NCBI RefSeq assembly: GCF_001949145.1
Contig: NW_019091362.1
Coordinates: forward strand, 2,331,790-2,395,789
Direction: 5' to 3'
DNA: 64,000 nt
DNA from: Acanthaster planci
Taxonomy: Eukaryota; Echinodermata; Asteroidea; Valvatida; Acanthasteridae
Both the position numbers and the translations under genes were made by a program. Shown here piece after piece: positions 49,301 to 58,895 of this stretch. The stretch's first letter is position 1, and every line of letters begins with the position of its first letter. Below the pieces are notes generated by a model, which saw only the letters and a list, made by a program, of their open reading frames with translations, was not told the origin of the DNA and did not search any database.

Positions 49301-49500
49301 GAGTCAGAAATTACACCCATTCTCAGTGCCTGCTCAGTACTGCAGTTTCCCTCCCACATGCCATCCAAGACCCAAGACAACTCTTACCATGTTAATTCCA
49401 TCGCTATCAAAGGGGTTCCCCTCTACGGCTGCCGGGTAGTGGGAGAGGACGGCCGACTTGTAGCCCCTGAGTAGTGGGTGAACATGGTGTGTGTTCTCAC
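28206..49500 (-). CDS. DENND5: DENN domain-containing protein 5 (DENND5A/B type); 20 visible exons
   Basis: Coding blocks in order of translation: 49500-49388, 45280-45110, 44199-43918, 43318-43003, 42552-42362, 41731-41072, 40629-40407, 39427-39277, 38447-38357, 37877-37761, 36091-35939, 35575-35397, 34907-34779, 34147-34026, 33457-33315, 33122-33004, 31939-31681, 30992-30866, 29069-28895, 28389-28206. Every join is GT-AG and keeps frame, giving 1300 residues; vertebrate DENND5A/B are about 1270-1290. The family order is seen: DENN region ([37 protein letters not shown]), RUN1 ([14 protein letters not shown]), PLAT ([10 protein letters not shown]...[17 protein letters not shown]), RUN2 ([12 protein letters not shown]...GKDGKFQL). 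Family knowledge: DENND5 proteins act as exchange factors for Rab GTPases (Rab39) and bind Rab6 through RUN1, at Golgi and endosomes. The N-terminal exon(s) are not seen. Invertebrates usually have one DENND5, so I do not choose A or B. Confidence 0.95.
28561..28800. mobile_element. GAGTCCATCACAAG inverted-repeat element, copy 2 (240 bp)
   Basis: The ends are TTAGTG...CACTAA, with inner arms GAGTCCATCACAGGTCC and GGACTTGTGATGGACA. The interior repeats GTCCCCACAAGGTC units. It lies in the last DENND5 intron. Confidence 0.55.
28895..29069 (-). CDS. DENND5: DENND5 exon (RUN2)
   Basis: The acceptor is CCATTCAG, the donor AATAAG|GTATGC. It encodes [16 protein letters not shown]... and [15 protein letters not shown], aligned with the vertebrate NIGKDGKFQMLVCLGARDH block. 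Confidence 0.94.
29302..29894 (+). mobile_element. TTAA MITE family 1, copy C (593 bp)
   Basis: The left end is TTAACCACACCCTGCCTGGG, the right end CCCGGCAGCAAGTGGTTAA. It has both termini and a clear interior match to copies A, B and E. It lies in a DENND5 intron, next to copy D in the same orientation. Confidence 0.8.
29956..30541 (+). mobile_element. TTAA MITE family 1, copy D
   Basis: The left end is degraded (AACATTTTGCTGCTGGGTG), the right end CCAGCAGCAAGTGTTAA. The interior has CAGCCAGGCCTGCTGCCCTG and GGTCTTTTGTTCCGAGTACG. It is directly repeated relative to copy C, about 60 bp away. Confidence 0.72.
30866..30992 (-). CDS. DENND5: DENND5 exon (RUN2 start)
   Basis: The acceptor is CTCACCAG, the donor CCTAG|GTATGT. 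It encodes [20 protein letters not shown]... and [13 protein letters not shown], matching vertebrate [15 protein letters not shown]...FIWDF. Confidence 0.95.
31257..31312. repeat. Microsatellite-like AAATATGACAC repeat
   Basis: About five copies of (AAAT)ATGACACA, 7-12 bp each, in a DENND5 intron. Confidence 0.7.
31681..31939 (-). CDS. DENND5: DENND5 exon (PLAT-RUN2 linker)
   Basis: The acceptor is CTGTAAG, the donor AAGGAG|GTAAGT. It encodes [20 protein letters not shown], a Ser/Pro-rich segment ([10 protein letters not shown]), then [20 protein letters not shown] and HFYKPEKE. Close to vertebrate DENND5. Confidence 0.95.
32059..32652 (-). mobile_element. TTAA MITE family 1, copy E (594 bp)
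   Basis: The best-preserved ends in the window: TTAACTACTTCCTGCCGGGG on the left and, read on the other strand, TTAACCACTTCCTGCCGGGG on the right, one mismatch in 20. The interior matches copy B in orientation. It lies in a DENND5 intron. Confidence 0.85.
33004..33122 (-). CDS. DENND5: DENND5 exon (PLAT)
   Basis: The acceptor is TTCTGCAG, the donor CTACAA|GTAAAG. It encodes [20 protein letters not shown] and [16 protein letters not shown], the most conserved PLAT segment. Confidence 0.95.
33315..33457 (-). CDS. DENND5: DENND5 exon (PLAT first strands)
   Basis: The acceptor is TCTGTAG, the donor TTCCAG|GTATGT. It encodes [14 protein letters not shown]... and [20 protein letters not shown], matching vertebrate NPWICVSGELGDTGVMQIPK. 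Confidence 0.94.
34026..34147 (-). CDS. DENND5: DENND5 exon (end of RUN1)
   Basis: The acceptor is ATTCTAG, the donor CACAG|GTAAAA. It encodes [20 protein letters not shown] and [17 protein letters not shown], near-identical to the family block. Confidence 0.95.
34779..34907 (-). CDS. DENND5: DENND5 exon (RUN1)
   Basis: The acceptor is GTCACCAG, the donor TGCAA|GTGAGT. It encodes [20 protein letters not shown] and [19 protein letters not shown]. Confidence 0.94.
35114..35357. repeat. 20-bp minisatellite in a DENND5 intron
   Basis: About twelve tandem copies of TAAATGAGGACGGAGAAAAC, with occasional substitutions (AAGA, CGGACAAAAC) and one unit shortened near 35301. The array stops about 40 bp short of the next exon's donor. 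Confidence 0.9.
35397..35575 (-). CDS. DENND5: DENND5 exon (RUN1, variable loop)
   Basis: The acceptor is CCTTACAG, the donor CGTCAG|GTGAGT. It encodes [20 protein letters not shown], then a Ser/Pro-rich loop ([20 protein letters not shown]). The GKSALWSH start is conserved; the loop is not. Confidence 0.93.
35939..36091 (-). CDS. DENND5: DENND5 exon (RUN1 core)
   Basis: The acceptor is TTGGCAG, the donor AAACAG|GTGGGT. It encodes [20 protein letters not shown] and [20 protein letters not shown], the signature RUN1 helices that in the family contact Rab6. Confidence 0.95.
36903..37609. mobile_element. GATATATCG-rich inverted-repeat element
   Basis: The outer ends AGCACCGTCG and CGACCGTGCT are inverted with one mismatch. 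Both are followed inward by repeats of CGATATCGATATCG/CCGATATATCG. The interior is non-coding. It lies in a DENND5 intron. Confidence 0.5.
37761..37877 (-). CDS. DENND5: DENND5 exon (start of RUN1)
   Basis: The acceptor is TTTGTCCAG, the donor GTGAAG|GTCAGT. It encodes [20 protein letters not shown] then [19 protein letters not shown], the conserved RUN1 entry. Confidence 0.94.
38357..38447 (-). CDS. DENND5: DENND5 exon (dDENN-RUN1 linker)
   Basis: The acceptor is CCAATCAG, the donor CGAGAG|GTAAGG. It encodes [20 protein letters not shown]..., matching vertebrate RNAPAQWRRKDRQKQHTEH. Confidence 0.92.
39277..39427 (-). CDS. DENND5: DENND5 exon (post-dDENN)
   Basis: The acceptor is AAAACAG, the donor CCAAA|GTGAGT. 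It encodes [20 protein letters not shown] and [15 protein letters not shown], aligned with the vertebrate (Y)EPGFFPKLQSDVL block. Confidence 0.93.
40131..40348. mobile_element. GAGTCCATCACAAG inverted-repeat element, copy 3 (218 bp)
   Basis: The left arm CAGTGCCGAAGTCGAGTCCG and right arm ending GATGGACCTGACAACGGCAC are inverted. The interior has CATCACAAGTC units. It lies just downstream of a DENND5 exon, in the intron. Confidence 0.5.
40407..40629 (-). CDS. DENND5: DENND5 exon (end of dDENN)
   Basis: The acceptor is TTCGTAG, the donor GCAG|GTAGAG. It encodes [20 protein letters not shown] then [20 protein letters not shown], nearly identical to vertebrate DENND5 ([30 protein letters not shown]). 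Confidence 0.95.
41072..41731 (-). CDS. DENND5: DENND5 exon (dDENN with long insert)
   Basis: A 660-nt exon, the largest of the gene. The acceptor is CTTGTCAG, the donor GACAAG|GTAAGA. It begins [20 protein letters not shown] and ends [20 protein letters not shown] and QNFDK, both conserved. Between them is a Ser/Thr/Pro-rich, poorly conserved insert ([28 protein letters not shown]). Confidence 0.95.
42362..42552 (-). CDS. DENND5: DENND5 exon (cDENN)
   Basis: The acceptor is GTTCCACAG, the donor AGCCAT|GTGAGT. It encodes [20 protein letters not shown] then [20 protein letters not shown], the hallmark cDENN motif. Confidence 0.96.
43003..43318 (-). CDS. DENND5: DENND5 exon (uDENN/cDENN)
   Basis: The acceptor is TCCCCAG, the donor CCAGAG|GTAGGT. 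It encodes [37 protein letters not shown] and [15 protein letters not shown], all clear DENND5 blocks. Confidence 0.95.
43918..44199 (-). CDS. DENND5: DENND5 exon (SPK-rich linker in DENN region)
   Basis: The acceptor is TACTCCCAG, the donor ATGCAG|GTAGGT. It encodes a basic, Ser/Pro-rich stretch with three SPK motifs (SPKM, SPKH, SPKM), then [15 protein letters not shown], which matches vertebrate [13 protein letters not shown]. The linker itself has no counterpart that I recognise in vertebrate DENND5. Confidence 0.93.
45110..45280 (-). CDS. DENND5: DENND5 exon (uDENN core)
   Basis: The acceptor is CTCGTCAG, the donor CTGCAG|GTAAGG. It encodes [20 protein letters not shown], then [20 protein letters not shown]. 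The TREDGSRT(Y/F)G motif is diagnostic of the uDENN region. Confidence 0.96.
45290..49380. other. Large DENND5 intron
   Basis: About 4.1 kb between the two first visible exons. It holds TACATG repeats, poly(A) and poly(C) runs, and short unsupported open frames, one of them at 48450-48647 on the plus strand. I see no transposon ends. Confidence 0.55.
49388..49500 (-). CDS. DENND5: DENND5 first visible exon (uDENN N-terminal part)
   Basis: The acceptor is ATTTGTAG, the donor AACATG|GTAAGA. After two bases that complete a split codon it encodes [20 protein letters not shown] then [17 protein letters not shown], aligned with vertebrate [21 protein letters not shown] and NPFDQDAVGM. The exon begins in phase 1, so at least one upstream coding exon (start Met and the FADYF(V)-type opening) exists elsewhere. 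Confidence 0.93.
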
Positions 49501-49575
49501 CTACAAATCAGAGCGAAAAAAACAAGCCGCATGTAGCAAAAACCAGTGCATAAAAATGTGGAAGGAGTAGTAATA

Positions 49576-49665
49576 AATGGACCAATCTGTGATGGACCAA
49601 TCAGTGATGGACCAATCAGTGATGGACCAATCAGTGATGGACCAATCAGTGATGGACCAATCAGT
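49576..49665. repeat. Six tandem 15-bp units, each with a CCAAT box
   Basis: GATGGACCAATCAGT is repeated six times; the first copy is slightly changed (CCAATCTGT). It lies about 75 bp outside the acceptor of the first visible DENND5 exon. The open frames across it give MDQSV or DGPIS repeats and are not genes. Confidence 0.9.
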
Positions 49666-51346
49666 GAGCAGTCACATACAAATTGCTGTTCATCTTATTT
49701 CCGTGTACATGGATGCGCGTGTACATGTACTGTACATGTGTGAAGGAACATGTCATGGCTTACTTTACAGTAATGTACATGTACATACATGTACGTAAAA
49801 GGAAAAACAAAATACACTTCATATGCATTATTACCATAATCACAAACAGTTTGAGTATTCACTGGCAGTCGCATTCTGAAATAAATTTCACTAAGTTTAG
49901 AAGGACCTTCGTGGTTTCCTGTGGCTGAAAGATTGGCTTGTTCTCCACCCGCTCTTGACCTACATGTGCCAATGTCAATCATCAGTAATTTCACTGGGTC
50001 TTTTAACTTGAAAAATTGACTGCAACAAGCCATCACTTGTAGACACGTTTATTGTGCATTCACACTGCATCCACTGCCATGTGGATGTCTTGCCGGACAA
50101 AGCTGAAAGCCAATCACCCACCCTCCCCAAAATAGCGCATGCCACAATTGACCCTCACTTCAAATTTACCACCATGGCTTGCAAGAACAGCCCAAAAAAA
50201 ATAAAATAGTCGGTGCTAAGAATGAACAAGCAAGTTGACAAGATATTCAACAAAGCACACCCATGCATCTTTAACTACAGTGTACACGTATTATTAAAGC
50301 GTTGGTTCAATATTGCTAAACATGTGTTTGATCTAATGTGTGGACCTTCTTTGTGCATTTCAAGCACATTCCAAATTCACAGTGTGATCCATGACAAATG
50401 CAACCAGGTCCATACCTAAACCGAGACTGGGTTCAAGATGGGTTGAAATGATATGCAGATGAGCAAGGCCTCTGAAAAAGAGACTCACTGATTCACGGAG
50501 GGGACACTGGTACTTCAAAACCCAGTTCGCACTCTCTCTCTTTCTGTGTCTCCAAGGATACAAGTTTACATTAGTTTCTTCCATTACCCTGTACTATGCT
50601 AGTACGTCATTCGGGGCCAGCCAGCCCATTTTTTGCCTCCTGACATCCCTGGGTTGCTCCTGAAAGGTTGTGTTTACCTTTGCGTATTATTAGCAGCAAA
50701 ATTCTTTTGGCTCTCAAATTAGCAACTTGTGAATGATGTATGGGGAATGATGGAGTACTGGACACGGCCGGGCCGGCCGTCTGATGACAGCTAACCTAAT
50801 TTGATTTGCTTAAAACAACAAAAAAGGTTTTAAAAAATTCTAGCCGTGGACTGAACTCTCTTTGGTTCTATGCATTGTTTCATTATTCCTTCCTCTTGGT
50901 GTTATCTTGTTAGTGCATTCCTTTCATTCACGCTCAATTTAGCAGTGTGAAAAGTTTAAATCAACAATTTGAAATGGGAAAGGAAAATAGACTCGTATAA
51001 TAGTTTTGGCAGCTCGTTAAAATATCTCTGTTTCTGGCACAAGACATTTCTTATCCAAACAAGTGAACTTTATGAAAAATTTTCCAATGGCAAATCACAC
51101 ATACAGGTGTACATGTAAGGCAAACCGTACAGTCATAAAGGTTCAGGCACCCTATACATGTATGAAGTACAGGCCACAGTTGAGGTTTATTATCATAGAG
51201 CAAAACACATCAAATATCCTGTTGAAGCCACCGTTGCAAGCAATGTATTTTGTAAGTACTCGTAATGACCTGCTGAAAAAGTACAACAGTGCCCATGTAT
51301 AATTCAGTGTGTATGCACATGTAAAGTATTGCACACACACACACAC

Positions 51347-51725
51347 AAGTGTGTATTTGCCTGCAACTGGGCACACCCTATTGTTCCTCTTTTGTTTGTA
51401 CTTTTTTACAAGACCACCCGTATGTTTTGTACACAGTTGTCAATCGGGGACCCTCTGTCAATCGGGAACCTTATTGTCCTCTATTGTTCAAGGTCCCCAA
51501 TTGAATGCAGAAACAAACTCACACACACTCAAGTGTGTACATGTATTTGCCTGCAACTGGGGACCCCCTATTGTTCCTCTTTTGTTTGTACTTTAACTTT
51601 TTTACAAGACCACCCATATGTTTTGTACACAGTTGTCAACCGGGGACCTTCTGTCAATCGGGGACCTTATTGTCCTCTATTGTTCAGGGTCCCCAATTGA
51701 ATGCAGAAACAAACTCACACACACA
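51347..51725. repeat. Tandem duplication of about 184-195 bp
   Basis: AAGTGTGTATTTGCCTGCAA... at 51347 recurs at 51531 with two small insertions (ACATGT and AACTT-like). Both units contain two to three GTCAATCGGGGACC copies and a trailing CACACACA run. Non-coding; the open frames over it are in-frame duplicates. Confidence 0.8.
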
Positions 51726-51741
51726 AAACAACACAAATGCA

Positions 51742-52028
51742 TTAACCCTAAAAATACCGGGCGTTGTTTGACTTAGAGTACTCAGTACTACAAAATACTA
51801 TGAAACACTCTGAGCCTGAAGGACCTAGGGCTACAGATTACTACTTTTGGCTAGGTTTAGTCCATTGTTACTCATACAGAGAACAATGACACCATGCATT
51901 CATAGTGCCACAGCATTGTATGGTACATTGTCTTCTCTATTGTATTTTATGGCTTCAGAGAATGTCATGTCCTCTTACAAGCGACAGGCCCTTTGTAACA
52001 TTGTAGCATTCGGGACTGTTAAGGTTAA
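51742..52028. mobile_element. TTAA MITE family 3, copy 1 (287 bp)
   Basis: It begins TTAACCCTAAAAATACCGGG and ends GGGACTGTTAAGGTTAA. The interior matches 60330-60643 almost base for base (AGTACTCAGTACTACAAAAT, CTCTTACAAGCGACAGG). Non-coding. Confidence 0.8.
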
Positions 52029-52029
52029 A

Positions 52030-55000
52030 AAAACCTTGTGTGAAATCCGCGGCAGGGAATTGGGACCAACAATTCAGCTTTGCTGCCCTCAACCTGCTCC
52101 CCCATCCTGCAAACTCTGAACATCCTGGTTCTTTTGTAACACATCAGAGAGATTTCCTGGAAAACTTTCCCATGGATACCTAAACCTGGTGCACGACAGG
52201 AAATGCACATGTATTCCCAACTAGAGAACAGATCTGTGATCAAGCTTGTCACTTCCGTGTCGGTTAAGTGAAGACTCAGGAAAGAAATCTACACCAAGGA
52301 AACTATTCACCAAATGTTAAAGGTCTTTTGCCATTTAACATTTCAGAAATGTAGTAAAATGATGTAAAATTCTCAGTTTTGAATAAATTGTGCGTGTGTG
52401 TAAGCAGGGACCTGTTTTTCCAATGTAGCAGACGTTACACGTACATGTACAAGTACATGCGGACATCTCCCGGAGCTCCACACAAAAACTGATACACGCT
52501 GACAGGCTACCAAGCTTTTACCAGAAACAAAAAATCTTTATAGCGTCCTCGCAATTCATTGATTGAGCCCTATGAAGTGTTAATAATTTGTTATGCAGAC
52601 TCCCACTGATCCAAGGGATCTAATGCATGCATCTGTTTCAAGGGCTCACTGTTAATAACAACACTGTCCGGGTTTCTGGGGACCTGGGGAAAAAAATTGC
52701 CCACCTCTCCTGGGGCTCCATCTGGATGCAGGAGCATCCCGCATATGGTGTTCAGCATGTCTCTACAGCCAGACTAATAGTTGAAATACTCAGCTCCTTT
52801 CTGTTGCCAACTGCTTCCGCCATACATTGATGCACAATCTGTACTTTATATGATGCACATGTTGACTGTAACTCTGCTGCACAATGTCCCCCCCCCAACA
52901 CTTTCTCTCGTTCCACTTTGCAAGTGCTGTGTGAAATTTCTTGAAGTGGTGAACAGGAATGGGGAGATTTGTATCTGTTCTTTACTTTGTTATATGGTGT
53001 AACTGAAGCCCACTGTAGATGCACTCCAAGGGGACTGCCTCTGAAGTGAGGCAATTACTTAAAGGTGTAGCTGGTGGCCTACACTGTTAACTTGATTCCA
53101 GGTGGAAGACTGTTTCCATGTGTCTGCAGATTTGCTTCTCTCATTTCACAGGACAAAAGAGTGCTTATCTACTCGACCCACTGAAGTTGACCAGGCTGCT
53201 GATGTTGCTTTTCCCACACTTTACACAGGGGACAAGGAAATACACAGCTACATGTACATTTAGATGTACAAGTTCACGCAGGTCTCACACTGTCAAGAGG
53301 ATCTCACCAAAAAGCATGTATACAATACATGTATGTATGTACATGTGTGTACATGTACATGTACCTGCAGTTAATTGATTGGGCCAAAGACGATAATGGA
53401 ATTTGTGAGTCAGACTGGGTTTTTTACGACGCACAGTAAAAACACACTAGGCTATGCCACACGGGTCTACATTTACAGGTACACTGTAGGTGTATACATG
53501 TCTTCTACAAATAAACATGTACACATACCAGTATGATGTAGAATCATGTAGTATATTATCTGGGAGTTAGCAAACAAATTCCAGGCCAGATGGATAATCG
53601 CAGGCCAGGCCAAGGTCACCATTTGGAGTTCCTTCTTGATAAGGAATAGTACATGTACCAGAACACTGAGCTTTATCGGTATGTGTACAGGAACAGGTAA
53701 GAATACACTGTTTTGGGAAGCACAGTTTTCAATTACCGATAAGTGTAATATGCACTACAACACAAGTTCTACTTATATTGCAATGATCTCTTTGCACAAG
53801 CATTCATTTCAAATTTGGGGCTCAAAATTCTTGCAGGTACCGGCACCATCACTGAGCAGCGCACTCCTACCGTACATGTACTGTACATACATGTACTTTA
53901 GTACATGTACTAGTGTGCCTCGTCCACAAAAACGTCCAGTTGAAACTTTAACCATGGTCGAACGGAAGCAATTGGAAAATATTCCTGAAGCAGGCACTTA
54001 TCATGCCGATGACGCGATTCGGAGGTAATATTCTCTGGATACATGTGCAATCAGAATTAATATCAAGACCACATGCAGTATTCAACCAATTCAAGCGACC
54101 GACAACAGCACACAATGCATCGTCACTGTCAAGAAACAAGGATCAGTTGCTACAATTCAGCCGGTCATCACAATACCTACTAGGAGGAGGGGCTACTGAT
54201 AGTTTGAGTCAGAGTGTACAATGATTTGGCACTCGGATTGGTCCATGGAAGCTGATGTCAGCTAGTAATTTACATTATTAGTGTGATCACCTGACCTCCA
54301 ACCAGTACATGCCACCAAGTGGCTTCATACATGTACATGTACATGTACATGTGTGTGTACCGGTGTACATGGTGTAATCTATTTAATTTCCAGGGTAGTC
54401 AAGACAGATCTATTTTAACTATATCCTTATGTTTACCTAGAATGGGCCGAAACCTTGCCAGCAAATAATTGGCATGAATATCTGTTAAGGGTTTGATTTG
54501 AGTCACCGAAATGTTTGAAACAAATGACCAATAAGAAAACAATTTTTCTCAACAATAACCCTGAGAACCTGAGAAAGACGCAGAAAGGTAGATGTAGTTT
54601 GCATCTTTCACTGGAGTTGTTTGTAGAAATTATGGCTGCTCCAAGTTTGACTGCATTTTAACATCTCAAATTTGTTCCACGGCATCTCATTTTCAGCAAA
54701 TAAGCACAGTTCCTGTTTTATTTTGTCGTCAAAAGGAGCACAGTGGAGTTGTATAAATGGAAGCAATGCTGGTCTGTGCGTTACTTGCCAGTGTATTTGT
54801 ACTAACTAGGAAATGTTGAACTTTGGTCAAGCACAGCTCGCTGTACACGATAGTTGGGAATGAGCGGTGATTCATCATCCTATCACTCCCGTTCAAATTT
54901 GATTTGTGGCATCGAGAGTCCACGCGTTCCCCCTTCACACTGCCCACACGTGCACCTTGTTCACATTTGCACTATTACTCACGGCCCAATGATGTAAAAA

Positions 55001-58000
55001 TGGGAAAACGGAAAAATTAATGACTGCAAAACCAAATCCTCCTTAGCCGAGCTGAGTAGTGCTTCAACTTCGCCCCTTCCTGTCAAAGTCCGTTCTACAA
55101 GGAGCCCGGTAACCCCCAGCTAGCTAGCCAGCCACCTAGTACTGCCTTCATCATCTCTACCAGAAGCTCAGCTCTGCAAGTACATTTAATGTCCATGGCA
55201 TCTCTGCTTCCTCAATCCTCCAAAATCTTCCAATTTGTAAGAAACTAATGGGATCTGGCACATCGCACTTTCAGGGAGCATCAAGCTCATTGCCAAGTAA
55301 TGCCAGCAGGGCTCCTTCAACCCAATCTCCTGATGGATTTGGAGGGATCCCACATACATGTAGATGGTTAGGGTTACAGCTAACACAAATATGTTAGCTA
55401 CAGTACTCTCAACAGTGTTGTAGTCGAGTGCTTTTCAAATGCCAAGTTCTCTTCCAAATTTTGAATTAGTTAGGAGGAAACAAAGCTGAAGTACATGGGT
55501 ATTTGATGGTACGTGTACAAAGGTACCGGTACAGTAAGATTACAAAGTAACACGACTTCAGACCATCACTGTTGAAATGAAGTGTAGCTGCAATGAATTT
55601 TTCTCCAGAACAGTTTTTCTGCATCTTTGTACTTTTCTTCAGTGTATGAAAACTTTTACACACTCCTATTCGGTTAAATGCACTAAAAAGTGCACACTTT
55701 TAAACAATCAATATTATTTATGTTTTCACAGACAACTGAGGGCGCTCTTGCTATGATGTCATGTGAGGAAGACATGGTTCAGTGCATCTTTCTGTTCAAA
55801 TTGTGAACCCAGAATTTACTAACTGAAAAACATTTCTGAGAGAGGGACTGATGATTTCCTATTGCTACATGTATGCACATAAATAACAATGAACCAGCAA
55901 AGAAGCAAAAACTTAGTCCAGGAAAATCTGCAAAAACGCAAAACTTATTTGTGTACAAATCTATGTAACATTGAGGCCTCTTCCTGAGATGACATCACAG
56001 TTTTGCTCATGAATATGGAAATCTCATTAGCATAAAAAATGAGAAGGCATTAAAATACCCTTTGGAATAGTGAAACCAAAGTTTAAAATAAGGTTTACCC
56101 AGGCACAAAGGTGTATTTTACAGGTTTGTAAGCAGGAACATTGATTGCAGGACAAAAGTATTCAAAAAGTACTCAGTTGAGGACTCTGGCACAACACTAC
56201 CCGTACAATTATCTGATGTGGACAAATCACTGGAAAAATCAAGTGGCATGATCAACGGCATGCGTACATCAACTGTAATTGCCACAATAATTACATGTAC
56301 ATGTTCAATTTCGAACATGACTGAAAAAAATGAGATTCCAAAGTATGCGACTGGGAGGTGAGATTTCATGGAGCATTTATTCTTTCGCTTTCTTTTTGTT
56401 TTGGGGTTTTTTTTTGGCCTTCCTTGACAGTTGCTATCAATCACATTCTGACAGGGTATAAATAATGGGTGCCACGCTATGATAGTTATTCAATGAGTCA
56501 CTTGAGTCTAGAGGGAACGCCATCAATTTGTTACCATTTTTTTTACACCCTCCCGAACAGAGCCTTCCTTCATGGGGATGCGTGACCAGGGACCTTGATA
56601 GCATTTCCTGAACAGATTTTTCTATCAAGATTTGATGATTTTTTTTTCTCCCTACTTCCTTGTAACATGACCTTCCCGGCAAGCACAAAAATACCGCAAG
56701 GCTTTGCAGCAGAGGTCAAAGTTGGCATGAAAGTTTCCTGCCAACAAACTGATGAAATGGAGTAACTGAGAAGCAATATTTAGATAAAAGAAATGTTAAT
56801 TAAGGTATTCAGCTCAAAGTTTTTGCAGGACTCAATCAAATTTTATGTACAGTACATGTACAGCAGGTACAGTTCAGTCCAAGGCAGATTTCACTTTCAC
56901 TTCTTAAGTGCATCTACCGGTGTGCAGAACTCTGACATGCACATGTACGTGTACAATGTAATGATGTACGTGTACAATGTACAGACAATATCCTGTGAGG
57001 CTGATTAAAAATAACTTCTCCCTTTTCTTCTGATGAAAGAGACTCATTTTGAGAGATGCGAAAGTGAAAGGGGTACCATCAGGGTATTATGGCAGAAATG
57101 CTGCCGATGATTGGGGACTGTGTACATAATAGGATGGACTTTTTACTCAAATGCCCTATTCTGAATTTGTGGCAGTCCATCACTTGGGGAAATTAATCAC
57201 TTGGGGACTTCTCAAATTGGACCCTTTTACTTAAGGAAGCCTTTTACTTAAGGAAGCTGTTTACGAGAACTGTTTCAAGTGATCTGGGGGTCAATGTCAT
57301 CAGCTGAGAATGAATGCAAAGATATTGCAGTGTAAAAACAACTTTCTTAAATCAAAACGTTACTGTCATCACTTTCAATATCTGGAACAACGGCAGAGTA
57401 CCAGTGCCTCAACAAGTACTGGTGAGATACAAGAACATGTAAGGTATCATTAGCATGTCATAGACTGGGCGTGTGCACAGCATGCAGGAATGCAACTAGG
57501 GTAATATCATACACCGAACACCTTGATAAAAGCACAATTCAATGAAATGATGCCACCCACAGAGTTTTCTGGGCATATGAACCAATCTGTAACCACATGT
57601 ACCAACGTGTAAGGTTTGGTCTTATGTTGAGCAACCTTCTTGGATCTCGGAACTGTTACCAAGAAACCCAATGCCGTCTTTGTACTCTGGAGTGCACATC
57701 TACATGTATGGACATGTACTTGAACTTTCCTGGGCCAAAAAGCAACATGAATTAATTAAATAAGGCTAGGCTCTGTGGTACAATCTGGACAGGGCAAAAT
57801 CCTGCACAACCTACTGATAGATTTTGAAGGATTTGAATGAGCTCACAATCCACCTCTTTCTCCAGAAAGATGTCCTGTCAAAGGTCTATGTTGAACAGCA
57901 CTAAACACACACATATATTCTGGTACTTGTACAATAAAATCAAGTGGTCTATTTGACTTACATGTACTTTACTGATCCTTTTGGATAGCAAAAAAGACTT

Positions 58001-58070
58001 TTAGTTCATAGTTATTGAATTCCCCTGCATTAATGAGCCTTAGCTGGGGTGCCGAGAACAAAATTTAAGG
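52030..58070. other. Non-coding DNA, TACATG-rich
   Basis: No exon that I can support on either strand. Dense TACATGTA runs occur at 53325-53360, 53870-53910 and 54325-54370. Probably the 5' intron or upstream DNA of DENND5. Confidence 0.45.
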
Positions 58071-58079
58071 GAATATTCG

Positions 58080-58319
58080 TAATAATAATAATAATATTAT
58101 GAAATAAAGCAATTAATGAAACAGGTGAGTTTTAAGTAGTGACTTAAATTCGTTTTGATTTTTGACAGTTCTGATATGGTGTGGGAGAGAGTTCCACAGC
58201 GATGGTGATGCATACTTGAATGAACGATATCCATAAGTCTTAGTAAGGGCAATCCATTTTTTTCTTCTCCCTTTCAAAATCACAAATCTCGCAAAAACTT
58301 CCACTTTACAAAGGAGCAT
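58080..58319 (-). mobile_element. 5'-truncated LINE (3' end of reverse-transcriptase ORF)
   Basis: On the minus strand the frame reads TYGYRSFKYASPSLWNSLPH then NEFKSLLKTHLFH and a stop at about 58113. A (Y)G-x-R-x-F-x-x-x-(A)P-x-LWNSLP ... FKxxLKxxLF block is the typical C-terminus of non-LTR retrotransposon reverse-transcriptase proteins. Right after the stop there is an ATT/TAA microsatellite (58080-58097), a usual LINE 3' tail. Only about 65 residues remain and no catalytic motif is present, so it is a dead fragment. Exact clade (CR1, L2, RTE or other) not determined. Confidence 0.8.
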
Positions 58320-58895
58320 CTACGGTATAGCTAAAATAAGGAAACTGGTAAACCGTACATGTGTATTACTACTTTTACTGAGGTACATTGTGAAGCATCA
58401 GCAATTTTTCAGCACACTGAGAAGTAGGGAGAAAGACGAATTTTCACAAAGCCAAAGACACTGTCCTGCATATTTTTATTCCGTAATGCCACACACGGGA
58501 AGAAAGACAGCATCTCACTCCAGCTTCTCAGTCTGACCAGAGCTAGATTGACTGAATCCATGAAAGAAGTCTCCAGGACTTTTTCCCTTGGTCACTGTCC
58601 ATTGCAATATGCATAAGGAGCATACATGTATCCAGCTCTTCACTTTAGTCATGTAACAATGTTGACAGTTCCTAGTGACTTCATTCACTCATGCGAGATG
58701 CAGCTCTGCTGACTTATGACTCATTTTGTTCAGTTGGGTCCCATACTGAACATACTAAAACCTGTATCTTTGCATCAGGTGTGAAATATTCAGACAATCC
58801 AAGAAGGTGACTACTGTTTATAAACTTTAACAGTTACAAAACCACTCAATGTTATGTACTTCATTTAGTTGCCCAACAATTCATACCACACATAC

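Noticed and set aside
49546-49798. MDQSV and DGPIS repeat peptides
   Set aside because: By-products of the 15-bp CCAAT repeat (a multiple of three), with no homology and no supporting splice sites.
51742-51755. TTAACCCTAA as interstitial telomere repeat
   Set aside because: Only one to two hexamers, always at the edge of TTAA elements (also at 60330 and in the 16123 hairpin). It is better explained as a transposon terminus.
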